From Bacteroidales bacterium (lineage in GTDB: Bacteria > Bacteroidota > Bacteroidia > Bacteroidales > FEN-979): 8,953 bases of DNA. The stretch is taken from the NCBI GenBank assembly GCA_023231065.1, contig JALNWE010000097.1:1-8953 (forward strand), in the 5' to 3' direction. Shown here in pieces: positions 1 through 7,218 of the stretch. A program made the position numbers and the translations under genes. The notes below the pieces were generated by a model that ran no database searches, was not told the origin of the DNA, and saw nothing but the letters and a program-made list of their open reading frames with translations. How positions within the stretch are numbered: the stretch's first letter is position 1; every line of letters begins with the position of its first letter.

Positions 1-1
1 A

Positions 2-1261
2 TTTCAACGCCAGTTGGGAATTGTTTCAAACAATTACTGGTGGCCGATAGAGATCATTTTGTCTTTTTATCTGATCGGAGGAATGTTATCGGCTGCCATT
101 GGCCTGTATATCGGGCGATACGCGGGAAAAATGAATTCCATGGTATCTCTTGAAAGAAACGCTATGCAATACCCTGTAAGAAAAGCCTCAACCGAAAGTG
201 AAGGAACATTTTCGATTAGCCTGCTGTTCCTGAATATTGCATTGATCATAGCTGCATTAACAGTATTCAATTATCACAAACTTCTCGTGTCGGGAGCTAT
301 TACCATTACGCTAATGACATTCTGGATTTTAATCTATCCAAAGGTATTACGTCCATTGAAAAAAACCGGCTTTTGGGTATTCCTGATATTAACAACGGTT
401 GGATCTGCTTACTTGTTTACCAGCATTTCAAGCGGAAAAAGCAATGGGTGGATTATCGGAGTAGAAATGAATTTGCGGGCTATTGTTATGATCCTTGGTT
501 TTGCCGTTGTGGGCAAAGAACTTAGGAACCCGGTTATATACAACTGGTTTAACAGCTTAGGATTTAAACAATTGCCTTATGCTTTGGAGCTTTCCTTCGA
601 ATCCCTGCCCGCGGTAGTTTCAACCATGCCTGGATGGAAAGAAATCAGAAAAAATCCGATAGCCTCCTTTAGCTCATACATGTATAAAGCCAATGAGCTT
701 TTGGAACTTCATGAAAAAAAACAGCAAAAAGCCCGAAGGACCATAATAATAACCGGTGATATCGGCGAAGGAAAAACCACCTTTATAAAAAGTGTTGTTA
801 ATGAACTGAAATCGGACCACTTGGAAATAAAAGGATTTCTGGCACCTGAGGCGCTTGACGGGAAAATAAAAACAGGATATGACCTGTTGAATATTTCTGA
901 TAATACGGAGACAGAATTTATTCGCCGATACGAGCTTCCTGATGCAATCCATTTCAGGCAGTTTTATTTTATCAGGGCAGGGATGGAGATGGGGAATACA
1001 ATTCTTTTAAAGTACAAAGACAATCCTTCGGGCGTATTAATCATTGATGAAATAGGCCCGTTAGAACTTGAAGTGGGAGGCTGGGCGACGATGTTAAATC
1101 AGCTTGTTGGAATTCCTCAATATAAAATGATATGGGTTGTCAGAAGAGGTGTACTTGCGGATGTCATCAACAAATGGAATTTGAAAGATCCCCTGATACT
1201 CGATATTTCAAATATCCGAATTTCTCAGGCGAAAGAAATAATCCTTGCTTTTTTATCCTGA
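2..1261 (+). CDS. Membrane protein with C-terminal THEP1-like P-loop NTPase domain (5'-partial)
   Basis: The frame is open from base 2 (F-Q-R-Q-L-G...), with no stop and no convincing start, so the N-terminus lies outside the window; the TTG at 14 is probably an internal Leu codon. Counting from that codon, about 415 residues are visible. Hydrophobic segments at about 12-34, 67-85, 90-108, 119-138 and 147-167 indicate a multi-pass membrane region. A cytosolic domain follows after about residue 240. It has a Walker A motif GDIGEGKT (248-255) and a Walker B-type strand followed by IDEIGPLEL (344-352), the arrangement of THEP1/DUF265 nucleoside-triphosphatases. A conserved-looking linker, ELRNP...LGFKQLPYALEL (about 169-193), joins the halves. 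The family hydrolyses NTPs in vitro and its physiological role is unclear. Inference: an NTP-driven membrane or cofactor function linked to the downstream molybdoenzyme locus. Stop TGA at 1259-1261. The NTPase call is firm; the membrane part is not recognised. Confidence 0.72.
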   Translation, partial: FQRQLGIVSNNYWWPIEIILSFYLIGGMLSAAIGLYIGRYAGKMNSMVSLERNAMQYPVRKASTESEGTFSISLLFLNIALIIAALTVFNYHKLLVSGAITITLMTFWILIYPKVLRPLKKTGFWVFLILTTVGSAYLFTSISSGKSNGWIIGVEMNLRAIVMILGFAVVGKELRNPVIYNWFNSLGFKQLPYALELSFESLPAVVSTMPGWKEIRKNPIASFSSYMYKANELLELHEKKQQKARRTIIITGDIGEGKTTFIKSVVNELKSDHLEIKGFLAPEALDGKIKTGYDLLNISDNTETEFIRRYELPDAIHFRQFYFIRAGMEMGNTILLKYKDNPSGVLIIDEIGPLELEVGGWATMLNQLVGIPQYKMIWVVRRGVLADVINKWNLKDPLILDISNIRISQAKEIILAFLS

Positions 1262-1397
1262 ATTGGCTTATAGCGTACATTTAGTACATCATAATATGAA
1301 TGAATTTTTGACGGTGTTTAGCAAGAAAATGAATGAAAAAAATTAGTTTTGTTGCTGTTCATTTTTGGTCGGTATTTCAATTTTCAAAGTATTCTAT
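1262..1397. other. 136-base intergenic spacer, probable promoter region
   Basis: This is the only sizeable non-coding gap in the window. It is A/T-rich and shows no strong hairpin with a T-run, so I see no intrinsic terminator after the NTPase gene. It contains GTAC-ATTTA-GTAC (1275-1287), which is also a 9-base direct repeat of GTACAT. The nonamer ATGAATGAA occurs twice, at 1296-1304 and 1329-1337, exactly 33 bases apart. A TTGACG at 1308 has no good -10 partner at 16-18 bases. If the cluster has its own promoter, it should be here. Confidence 0.5.
1344..1351 (+). promoter_or_regulatory. Possible Bacteroidota-type -7 element (TAnnTTTG)
   Basis: TAGTTTTG matches the Bacteroidota -7 consensus TAnnTTTG and lies 46 bases before the C_GCAxxG_C_C start codon. 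No TTTG/TTG element sits at the expected 19-21 bases upstream; the nearest TTG (1308-1310) is too far. The call depends on the host being Bacteroidota, and a chance match in A/T-rich DNA is quite possible. Confidence 0.2.
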
Positions 1398-1838
1398 ATG
1401 ATAAAAGATCATTTACCAGAAGCTTTAGAATTGTTCAAATCTGGCTTCCACTGTTCCCAGGCTGTGTTTGCAGCTTTCAGTGAGGATTTCGGGTTTCCCC
1501 GCGAAACTGCTCTTAAAATTGCCTGTCCCTTCGGGGGAGGCCTTGGCGGATATGGGAGAACCTGTGGCGCGCTTACGGGTGCCATGATGGTTATCGGGCT
1601 TAAATACGGCACTGCTGAAGTTACAGATCCTGAGACCACAAAACGATGCCGCGATAAAGTACGTGAGATCATCGGAACATTCGAGCGGGTGCATGGGACG
1701 AGCCTTTGCAATGAGCTTGTTGGCTTTGACAGGACCAATTTAAGCGGAGCTGACCTCAAGGCAATGCTCCCCCATTTTTACAATACCTGTCCAAAATTGT
1801 TTGAAACGGTGGTTTCATTTCTTGAAGAAGAATTATAA
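1398..1838 (+). CDS. C_GCAxxG_C_C family redox protein (DVU_1555-like)
   Basis: This 146-residue soluble protein has the cysteine spacing of the C_GCAxxG_C_C family: C19 in GFHCSQAV, C43 in CPFGGGLG, C56 in RTCGALTGA, then C84, C104 and C131 in NTCPKLF. The glycine-rich stretch between C43 and C56 and the following helical segment are the family hallmark. Members are presumed to bind a metal or iron-sulfur centre or act as thiol redox partners; no reaction is established to my knowledge. The ATG at 1398 is chosen because the N-terminus then matches the usual short lead into the CSQAV motif. The frame could extend to a TTG at 1365, but neither start has a clear Shine-Dalgarno site. It is followed after 41 bases by the molybdoenzyme gene. 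It resembles the DVU_1555 branch that co-occurs with the other genes here, so it is probably a dedicated component of this system. Confidence 0.88.
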   Translation: MIKDHLPEALELFKSGFHCSQAVFAAFSEDFGFPRETALKIACPFGGGLGGYGRTCGALTGAMMVIGLKYGTAEVTDPETTKRCRDKVREIIGTFERVHGTSLCNELVGFDRTNLSGADLKAMLPHFYNTCPKLFETVVSFLEEEL

Positions 1839-1868
1839 ATTGGTTTATTAACTTTATAAATACGTATT

Positions 1869-1873
1869 GGAGG
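1869..1873 (+). promoter_or_regulatory. Strong Shine-Dalgarno site of the molybdoenzyme gene
   Basis: GGAGG lies six bases before ATG 1880 and supports that start over the in-frame ATG at 1895 (Met6). Directly upstream is the perfect 10-base palindrome AATACGTATT (1859-1868), which abuts the site. Confidence 0.75.
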
Positions 1874-1879
1874 AATGTT

Positions 1880-4801
1880 ATGAATTTAAGGAAAATGTGG
1901 CTCAACATCAATGGAGCAAACCGCATGTTAATCTGTAACCCGGCAAAAGATACCCTGGCCGACGTGGTCCGTCGTATGGGTTTGACCGGAACTAAAGTAG
2001 GCTGCAACAAGGGCGTTTGTGGCTCCTGTACGGTCATCTTGAATGGTAAACTGGTTCGCGCCTGTACGAAAAAAATCAGTAAAGTGGATGAATATAGCCA
2101 GGTGTTAACGATTGAAGGCATCGGTACGCCTACAAACCTTCATCCCATTCAGGTAGCCTGGATGAACTTGGGCGCTGTACAGTGCGGCTTTTGCGTACCG
2201 GGATTTATTGTTTCAACTTATGCATTATTAAAAGAAAATGTGAATCCTACCCGTGAAGATGTTCGCGATTGGTTCCAGAAAACCCGTAACGTTTGTCGTT
2301 GCACCGGGTACAAACAGATAGTTGATGCCGTCATGGCTGCTGCAAAGGTAATGCGCGGAGAAGCATCCATTGAAGATATTTCTTTCAAGAATCCTACTGA
2401 CGGCGAATATTATGGCAAACCTGTTGTCCGCCCTACCGCTCTGGCAAAAGTTTGCGGTCTTGCCGATTATGGCGATGATCAGGAACTCAAGATGCCGGCT
2501 GAAACATTAAAAGTAGTAATGGTGCAGCCGAAAGTTGCACATCATGCCAAAATTCTCAGGATTGATTTCTCGGAAGCTGAAAAAATGCCGGGTGTAGTTA
2601 AAGTTGTTACAGCTCAGGATATTCTGAATATTGGCGGGACCAATCTTATGGCCGAAGGTCATTTTCATGAACGTTCAAAAGTGATGGTGCCGAGCCGCAA
2701 GGTTTTGTGTGATGATAAGATTTACCGATATGGCGATACGGTAGCGCTGGTGGTGGCCGACACAAAGGACCATGCACGCGAAGCCGCCGCAAAAGTGAAA
2801 GTGGAAATCGAAAAACTTCCGGAATACCTAAGCTATCTTGATGCTTGTATGCCCGATGCAATGAACATTCACGAAGAGTCGCCGAATGTTTTTGCCATGC
2901 AGCCCGTTTTGAAAGGGGTTGGGCTTGATGAGCCGGTAAAAGTGGCCGAAATGATTAACAAAGCAGAATTCAGCGCCGAAGGCAGCTTTTTTTCCTCACG
3001 CGAGCCACATCTTTCCATCGAAGGCGATGCGATTCAGGCATATCTTGACGAAGACGGCTGTTTGGCTGTCCATTGCAAATCACAGGGTGTTTATTCATCC
3101 ATCGGCCGAATTGGCAATTCGTTGGGCATTCCTAAAAATAAGGTCCGCATCATCATGAACCCTACAGGAGCCAGCTTCGGATGGTCAACCCACGCGGGAG
3201 ATATCTGCCTTGCCGCCGCGGCTGCATTGGTTGTTAAAAAACCGGTTGCGCTATCCATGACCTACGAAGAACATCATCATTTCTCGGGAAAACGTCGTCC
3301 CTGTCATTCAAACGGACGCGTTGCCTGCGATAAGAATGGTAAACTAACTGCCGCCGAATTCGAATTTGGAATGGATCAGGGCGCATACTCCTTTGGCGGT
3401 GATGATGTAATAACAAAGCAGGTACGCTTTGCTTTTTTTCCTTATCATATCCCCAATGTGGCCGGACTTTCGCGCATAGCTACCACCAATCACAATTTCG
3501 GTACTGCATACCGCAGCTACGGCTCGCCTCAGGCATATACGATGAGTGAAGCGCTTATGGATATGTTAGCCGAAAAAGCTGGAATCGACCCATTCGAATT
3601 CCGCTGGAGAAATATTGCCCGTAACGGCGAAACCAACATCAACAGCCGTAAATTCAGACAGTATCCGATGGAGGAGATGATGCTTAAAATGAAACCTTTC
3701 TATGAAAAAGCTGTCAAAGAAGCAAAGAAAAATGACACTCCTGAACTTCGTCGCGGTGTAGGCCTTGCCTGGGGCGGATTCAATGTGACCGAAGGGGCCA
3801 CAGACAGTGCAACAGTTTATCTGGAGCTTAATCCGGATAACACGATAACGAAATATGACACCTGGCAGGAACTCGGTCAGGGCGGCGATATCGGATCACT
3901 CATGGTGACTCTCGAAGCGCTGAAACCGTTGAAACTAACTCCGGAACAGATCAAACTCGTTCAGAGCGATACTAAATTTTGTCCCGACAGTGGAATGTCG
4001 GCTGGTAGCCGGTCACATTATATGAATGGTGGCGCTACCATCATTGCTGCAGAAAAGCTGATGAACGCCATGAAAAAACCTGACGGCTCATTCAGAACAT
4101 ATAAAGAAATGCAACAAGAGAAGATCCCGACAAAATATGAAGGAAAATATATGACCATGGTAACCGAAGGACTGAGCCGTCTTGACCCGAATACGGGTAT
4201 CGGAGATCCTACGCCGGCATTTACTTATGCATTGAATATGGCTGAAGTTACCGTTGATACAAAAACAGGAAAAGCAACCTGTATTGGCTTCGTTTGCGTG
4301 GATGAAGTGGGTAAAGTTGGAAACATCGATGCCGTAAACGGTCAGGCCTATGGCGGAATCTCGCACAGCATTGGCTTTGCGCTCTCCGAAGATTACGAAG
4401 ATGTAACAAAACATACCAACATTGCTACAAGCGGTGTTCCTTACATCAAGGATATTCCTGACAACATCACCCTTATCCATCTCGGAAACCATGATGCCAA
4501 TGGTGCTTTCGGCTCATCAGGAGCTTCCGAAGCATTTCAGGCATCAGGCCACATGGCTGTTATCAACGCCATTTACAATGCCTGTGGCGTAAGGATATAC
4601 GAAATCCCTGCAACCAAAGAAAAAATCAAAGCAGGTCTCGACATTCTCGCAGCTGGTGGTAAAATCATGCCACCGAAGAAGTATTTCCTTGGGTCTGATT
4701 TGTATGATGATCTTGAATATATCAAGGCCAATCCTGTCCCTTACGGCGGCATCGACTTCTTTAAACCACTGGGTGTCGCAGAAGGAGAGCGATTCTTCTA
4801 A
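1880..4801 (+). CDS. Molybdopterin-dependent aldehyde oxidoreductase, MOP-like single chain
   Basis: This 973-residue enzyme of the xanthine oxidase family has both iron-sulfur domains and the molybdenum domain in one chain and no FAD domain, the architecture of Desulfovibrio gigas MOP (907 residues). The N-terminal plant-type [2Fe-2S] domain has C42, C47, C50 and C62. The helical [2Fe-2S] domain has C102, C105, C139 and C141 (CGFC...CRCTG). Both sets sit two residues after the MOP equivalents. A hammerhead-type domain follows (about 190-320), then the Mo-cofactor domains (about 330-920) with EPHLSIEGDA (375-384), AYRSYGSPQAY (543-553), ELGQGGDIG (664-672) and GMSAGSRSHYMNGG (705-718). E884 in GSSGASEAF is the expected catalytic base (Glu869 in MOP). 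The family hydroxylates aldehydes or heterocycles with water and releases two electrons. With no FAD domain it needs a separate acceptor, and the next gene product is the obvious candidate. There is no signal peptide, so it is probably cytoplasmic. The natural substrate is unknown. Confidence 0.93.
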   Translation: MNLRKMWLNINGANRMLICNPAKDTLADVVRRMGLTGTKVGCNKGVCGSCTVILNGKLVRACTKKISKVDEYSQVLTIEGIGTPTNLHPIQVAWMNLGAVQCGFCVPGFIVSTYALLKENVNPTREDVRDWFQKTRNVCRCTGYKQIVDAVMAAAKVMRGEASIEDISFKNPTDGEYYGKPVVRPTALAKVCGLADYGDDQELKMPAETLKVVMVQPKVAHHAKILRIDFSEAEKMPGVVKVVTAQDILNIGGTNLMAEGHFHERSKVMVPSRKVLCDDKIYRYGDTVALVVADTKDHAREAAAKVKVEIEKLPEYLSYLDACMPDAMNIHEESPNVFAMQPVLKGVGLDEPVKVAEMINKAEFSAEGSFFSSREPHLSIEGDAIQAYLDEDGCLAVHCKSQGVYSSIGRIGNSLGIPKNKVRIIMNPTGASFGWSTHAGDICLAAAAALVVKKPVALSMTYEEHHHFSGKRRPCHSNGRVACDKNGKLTAAEFEFGMDQGAYSFGGDDVITKQVRFAFFPYHIPNVAGLSRIATTNHNFGTAYRSYGSPQAYTMSEALMDMLAEKAGIDPFEFRWRNIARNGETNINSRKFRQYPMEEMMLKMKPFYEKAVKEAKKNDTPELRRGVGLAWGGFNVTEGATDSATVYLELNPDNTITKYDTWQELGQGGDIGSLMVTLEALKPLKLTPEQIKLVQSDTKFCPDSGMSAGSRSHYMNGGATIIAAEKLMNAMKKPDGSFRTYKEMQQEKIPTKYEGKYMTMVTEGLSRLDPNTGIGDPTPAFTYALNMAEVTVDTKTGKATCIGFVCVDEVGKVGNIDAVNGQAYGGISHSIGFALSEDYEDVTKHTNIATSGVPYIKDIPDNITLIHLGNHDANGAFGSSGASEAFQASGHMAVINAIYNACGVRIYEIPATKEKIKAGLDILAAGGKIMPPKKYFLGSDLYDDLEYIKANPVPYGGIDFFKPLGVAEGERFF

Positions 4802-4813
4802 CGGACCTTATTT

Positions 4814-7021
4814 ATGGAACTCGCGAATGGGTTGGTTGCTGAATGTTTACAGAATGAACCGGCATTTTGTTCAGTTGAATGCCCGTTTAATCTTGATGTC
4901 CGCGATTTCATTGGAAAAGTTCAGCAGGGAAGATTGAGCGTGGCCTACAAAACATTCCAGTATGCTGTAGGTTTCCCAGGCATCGTTACAGCATTATGTG
5001 GTGAACCTTGCAAGCAAGTCTGCGCGATGAAAGATTCCGGAGGTGCCATTTCGATGCAACTGCTTGAAAAAGCATCGGTTGATTTTGCGCGTAATAAAGA
5101 TCCCGAGCAATATAATATGCCGCCAAAGGATAAAAAAATTGCTATCATTGGTGCCGGGATCAGCGGACTGGCTTGTGCTTTGCGACTTACTACAAAAAAA
5201 TACAACGTCACTGTTTTTGAGAAATCTGACTGCATTGGCGGACATCTGTACAAATTACTTTCACCGGAATTATTTCTTAAGGATATTGAACGGCAATTCA
5301 AGTACGAGCGTTATACACTTAATTTCAATACAGATATTTCAGATATTGGCAACCTGGAATATGATGCTTTTTATGTGGCAACCGGTAAAGGCGGTAATGA
5401 CTTAGGGGCTGCCTCGGGAAAAGATGGTGTGTTTATGGGCGGTTCGCTCACCGGAGCCGATACCATGTATGCAATCGCTCAAGGGTTAAATACTGCGGCG
5501 GCAATTGAAAAGTATGTCAAAACCGGTATCATGACTCGGCCCGAAGGACCCAGCGGTACAAAATTGCTCCGCGAGGGATTACAGATTATTTCGTGCAACA
5601 CTGTATTGCCGGCCAATGGTAATGCTTTTACAAAAGATGAAGCGCTGGCCGAAGCGAAACGTTGCCTCAAATGCGCATGCAATGCCTGTATCCGTTATTC
5701 TCCGCTCATGAATTATTTCAGGAAGTTTCCTAAGCGGATTGCTGAAGAAGTGGAGGTAACCATTAAACCTATGACACTCGACGGCAACGGAACAGTCGCC
5801 ACACGGCTCATCTCTACTTGCAACCATTGCGGATTGTGTAAAGAAGTTTGTCCCAAGAATATTGATGTTGGCGAGTTTCTCCTGCAGAGCCACCGAACAA
5901 TGCATGATCAAGGTGCCATGCCCTGGGCTTTCCACGAATTCTATTTAAGGGATATGGATTTTTCAAACCATGAGGCCGCCCTTGCAAGGTTACCGAGGGG
6001 ATATGATAAAAGCAGATATGTTTTCTTTCCCGGCTGTCAATTGGGGGCATCCGATCCGCAATATGTAATCAAGAGCTATCAATTTTTAATTGAGCGCTTC
6101 CCCGACACGGCATTGATGCTCAGTTGTTGCGGCGCGCCTGCCCACTGGGCAGGTGATGAAGCAATTCATGATAAAGCGCTTGCTCAGATTAAAACGGACT
6201 TTATCAAACTCGGGAATCCGAAAGCCATCTTTGCATGTTCCACATGTAAACAAATGTTTCAGCGGTATCTGCCCGAAATAGAAAGTGACTTCCTTTACAA
6301 CGTTATGGCTGCAAAAGGAATTGTTCCTGCAAGAAAATTTAAAGAAAAAATCGTCTCAGTATTCGATCCTTGTACGAGCCGCTATGAATCCGATCTCCAT
6401 AAAACAATACGAGAAATGGCAATTGGCGCTGGTTTCCATCTTGAACCCCTGCCCATGGAAGGAAATCTTGCACAGTGCTGTAGTTATGGCGGCCAGGTGG
6501 CAATAACCTATCCCCCTTACGCAGACAACCTGGTAAAAACAGGAATTGAGCAAAACAACAATCCGTATATCACCTATTGCGCAAACTGCCGTGATATCTT
6601 TGCAGCAGCAGGAAAACAAACCTGGCATATACTCGATATTTTATTTGATTTGGGAGATGAAAACCGCGTATCACCAACTGTTTCGGAGCGAAGATATAAC
6701 CGTTTGCGACTTAAACATCAGGTAATAAAAGAGTTTTGGAAGGAGACAAGCATCATGAAAAATCCCGGAAAAGAACTTTTCATTTCACAGGAACTTAAAA
6801 AAAAGCTCAATAAGGAGTTGATTATAGAATCAGATATTTATACCGTAATCGAAAACTGTGAGCAAAGCGGAAGAAAACTGTTTGATCCTGAAGCGGGAAC
6901 ATTCTCCGGACATATACAAATCGGGAATATGACCTACTGGGTGGAATACAGGGTTAAACAGGATTTTGGAATTGAGCTTATAAACGCATACGGCCACCGC
7001 ATGAAAATTGAGGAGACGTAA
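4814..7021 (+). CDS. FAD / iron-sulfur oxidoreductase with two HdrB-type CCG domains (dicluster-binding protein)
   Basis: This 735-residue multidomain electron carrier starts with a GltD/NfnB-like iron-sulfur domain (C11, C19, C23, C62, C66, C70). A Rossmann FAD motif IAIIGAGISG (109-118) follows and runs on to the FAD-closing segment GVFMGGSLTGAD (205-216). The roughly 150-residue NAD(P)H-binding insertion usual in GltD relatives is absent. Next are C284, C287, C289 and C292 (CLKCACNAC) with S296 where a fifth Cys is expected, and a classical 4Fe-4S motif C336, C339, C342, C346. Two CCG domains follow: C408, C438-C439, C475, C478 and C520, C555-C556, C589, C592. In HdrB such motifs bind noncubane [4Fe-4S] clusters. 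Residues 648-735 form a separate small domain (TYWVEY, YGHRMKI). It begins 12 bases after the molybdoenzyme stop with only a weak ribosome site. Inference: it accepts electrons from the molybdoenzyme. It corresponds, from memory, to the family named pyridine nucleotide-disulfide oxidoreductase/dicluster-binding protein. Confidence 0.88.
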   Translation: MELANGLVAECLQNEPAFCSVECPFNLDVRDFIGKVQQGRLSVAYKTFQYAVGFPGIVTALCGEPCKQVCAMKDSGGAISMQLLEKASVDFARNKDPEQYNMPPKDKKIAIIGAGISGLACALRLTTKKYNVTVFEKSDCIGGHLYKLLSPELFLKDIERQFKYERYTLNFNTDISDIGNLEYDAFYVATGKGGNDLGAASGKDGVFMGGSLTGADTMYAIAQGLNTAAAIEKYVKTGIMTRPEGPSGTKLLREGLQIISCNTVLPANGNAFTKDEALAEAKRCLKCACNACIRYSPLMNYFRKFPKRIAEEVEVTIKPMTLDGNGTVATRLISTCNHCGLCKEVCPKNIDVGEFLLQSHRTMHDQGAMPWAFHEFYLRDMDFSNHEAALARLPRGYDKSRYVFFPGCQLGASDPQYVIKSYQFLIERFPDTALMLSCCGAPAHWAGDEAIHDKALAQIKTDFIKLGNPKAIFACSTCKQMFQRYLPEIESDFLYNVMAAKGIVPARKFKEKIVSVFDPCTSRYESDLHKTIREMAIGAGFHLEPLPMEGNLAQCCSYGGQVAITYPPYADNLVKTGIEQNNNPYITYCANCRDIFAAAGKQTWHILDILFDLGDENRVSPTVSERRYNRLRLKHQVIKEFWKETSIMKNPGKELFISQELKKKLNKELIIESDIYTVIENCEQSGRKLFDPEAGTFSGHIQIGNMTYWVEYRVKQDFGIELINAYGHRMKIEET
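6740..6757 (+). promoter_or_regulatory. Internal Shine-Dalgarno site plus in-frame ATG inside the dicluster gene
   Basis: AAGGAG at 6740-6745 lies nine bases before the in-frame ATG 6755-6757 (Met648). The site is much stronger than the one at the gene's own start (4814). Initiation here would give an 88-residue product consisting exactly of the C-terminal small domain. It may be a real second start, a relic of a gene fusion, or chance: the bases encode W-K-E-T-S-I. Confidence 0.4.
7010..7016 (+). promoter_or_regulatory. Shine-Dalgarno site of the small redox gene
   Basis: GAGGAGA lies inside the last codons of the dicluster gene, six bases before ATG 7023. It favours that ATG over the in-frame TTG at 7008 and implies translational coupling. 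Confidence 0.7.
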
Positions 7022-7022
7022 T

Positions 7023-7217
7023 ATGTCGAAAATAAGGAAACTGATCTGCTATCAATGCCAACGGGAATTGGAGCTTAAAAAGACTGATTTCACCTATCTC
7101 GGACACAGTTTTTTTACCGAAGTGCCAAGATGTCCGGAATGTGGCCAGGTGTTTATTTCCGAAGAACTTGTGAAAAACCGCATATCAGAAGTTGAGATGC
7201 AGTTGGAGGATAAATAA
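7023..7217 (+). CDS. Small double-CxxC redox or zinc-ribbon protein (DVU_1557-like)
   Basis: This 64-residue cytoplasmic protein has two knuckles, ICYQC (C9, C12) and RCPECGQ (C37, C40), separated by 24 residues with a central TYLGHSF segment. A charged helix follows (about 46-62). The layout suits a zinc ribbon or a rubredoxin-like one-iron site, and the sequence alone does not decide between them. It starts one base after the dicluster gene stop and ends one base before the radical SAM start, so it is made in step with both. From memory it matches the DVU_1557 family of small redox proteins, always found in this neighbourhood. A role as electron shuttle or docking partner for either neighbour is inference. 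The earlier TTG at 7008 would add five residues but has no ribosome site. Confidence 0.82.
   Translation: MSKIRKLICYQCQRELELKKTDFTYLGHSFFTEVPRCPECGQVFISEELVKNRISEVEMQLEDK
7205..7209 (+). promoter_or_regulatory. Shine-Dalgarno site of the radical SAM gene
   Basis: GGAGG overlaps the end of the small redox gene and lies nine bases before ATG 7219. It decides that start against the upstream in-frame ATG at 7192, which would overlap the previous gene by 26 bases. Confidence 0.72.
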
Positions 7218-7218
7218 A

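Noticed and set aside
1275..1287. GTAC-ATTTA-GTAC as a terminator hairpin for the NTPase gene.
   Set aside because: The stem is only four base pairs and no T-run follows.
1296..1346. A 16-codon reading frame (M-N-E-F-L...) in the spacer as a leader peptide.
   Set aside because: It has no ribosome binding site and no attenuator-like hairpin, and its repeats are explained by the ATGAATGAA duplication.
1859..1868. Perfect 10-base palindrome AATACGTATT next to the molybdoenzyme ribosome site, a possible operator.
   Set aside because: It does not extend beyond 10 bases, and several such palindromes are expected by chance in 9 kb; no second copy was seen in the spacers.
4656..4937. Plus-strand frame of 93 codons across the molybdoenzyme/dicluster junction.
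   Set aside because: It overlaps two well-supported genes in another frame and has no recognisable motif.
5579..5935. Long minus-strand frames inside the dicluster gene (and similar ones at 1409-1759, 1756-2121 and 4088-4492).
   Set aside because: They lie opposite strong genes, encode no recognisable domain and behave like antisense shadows.
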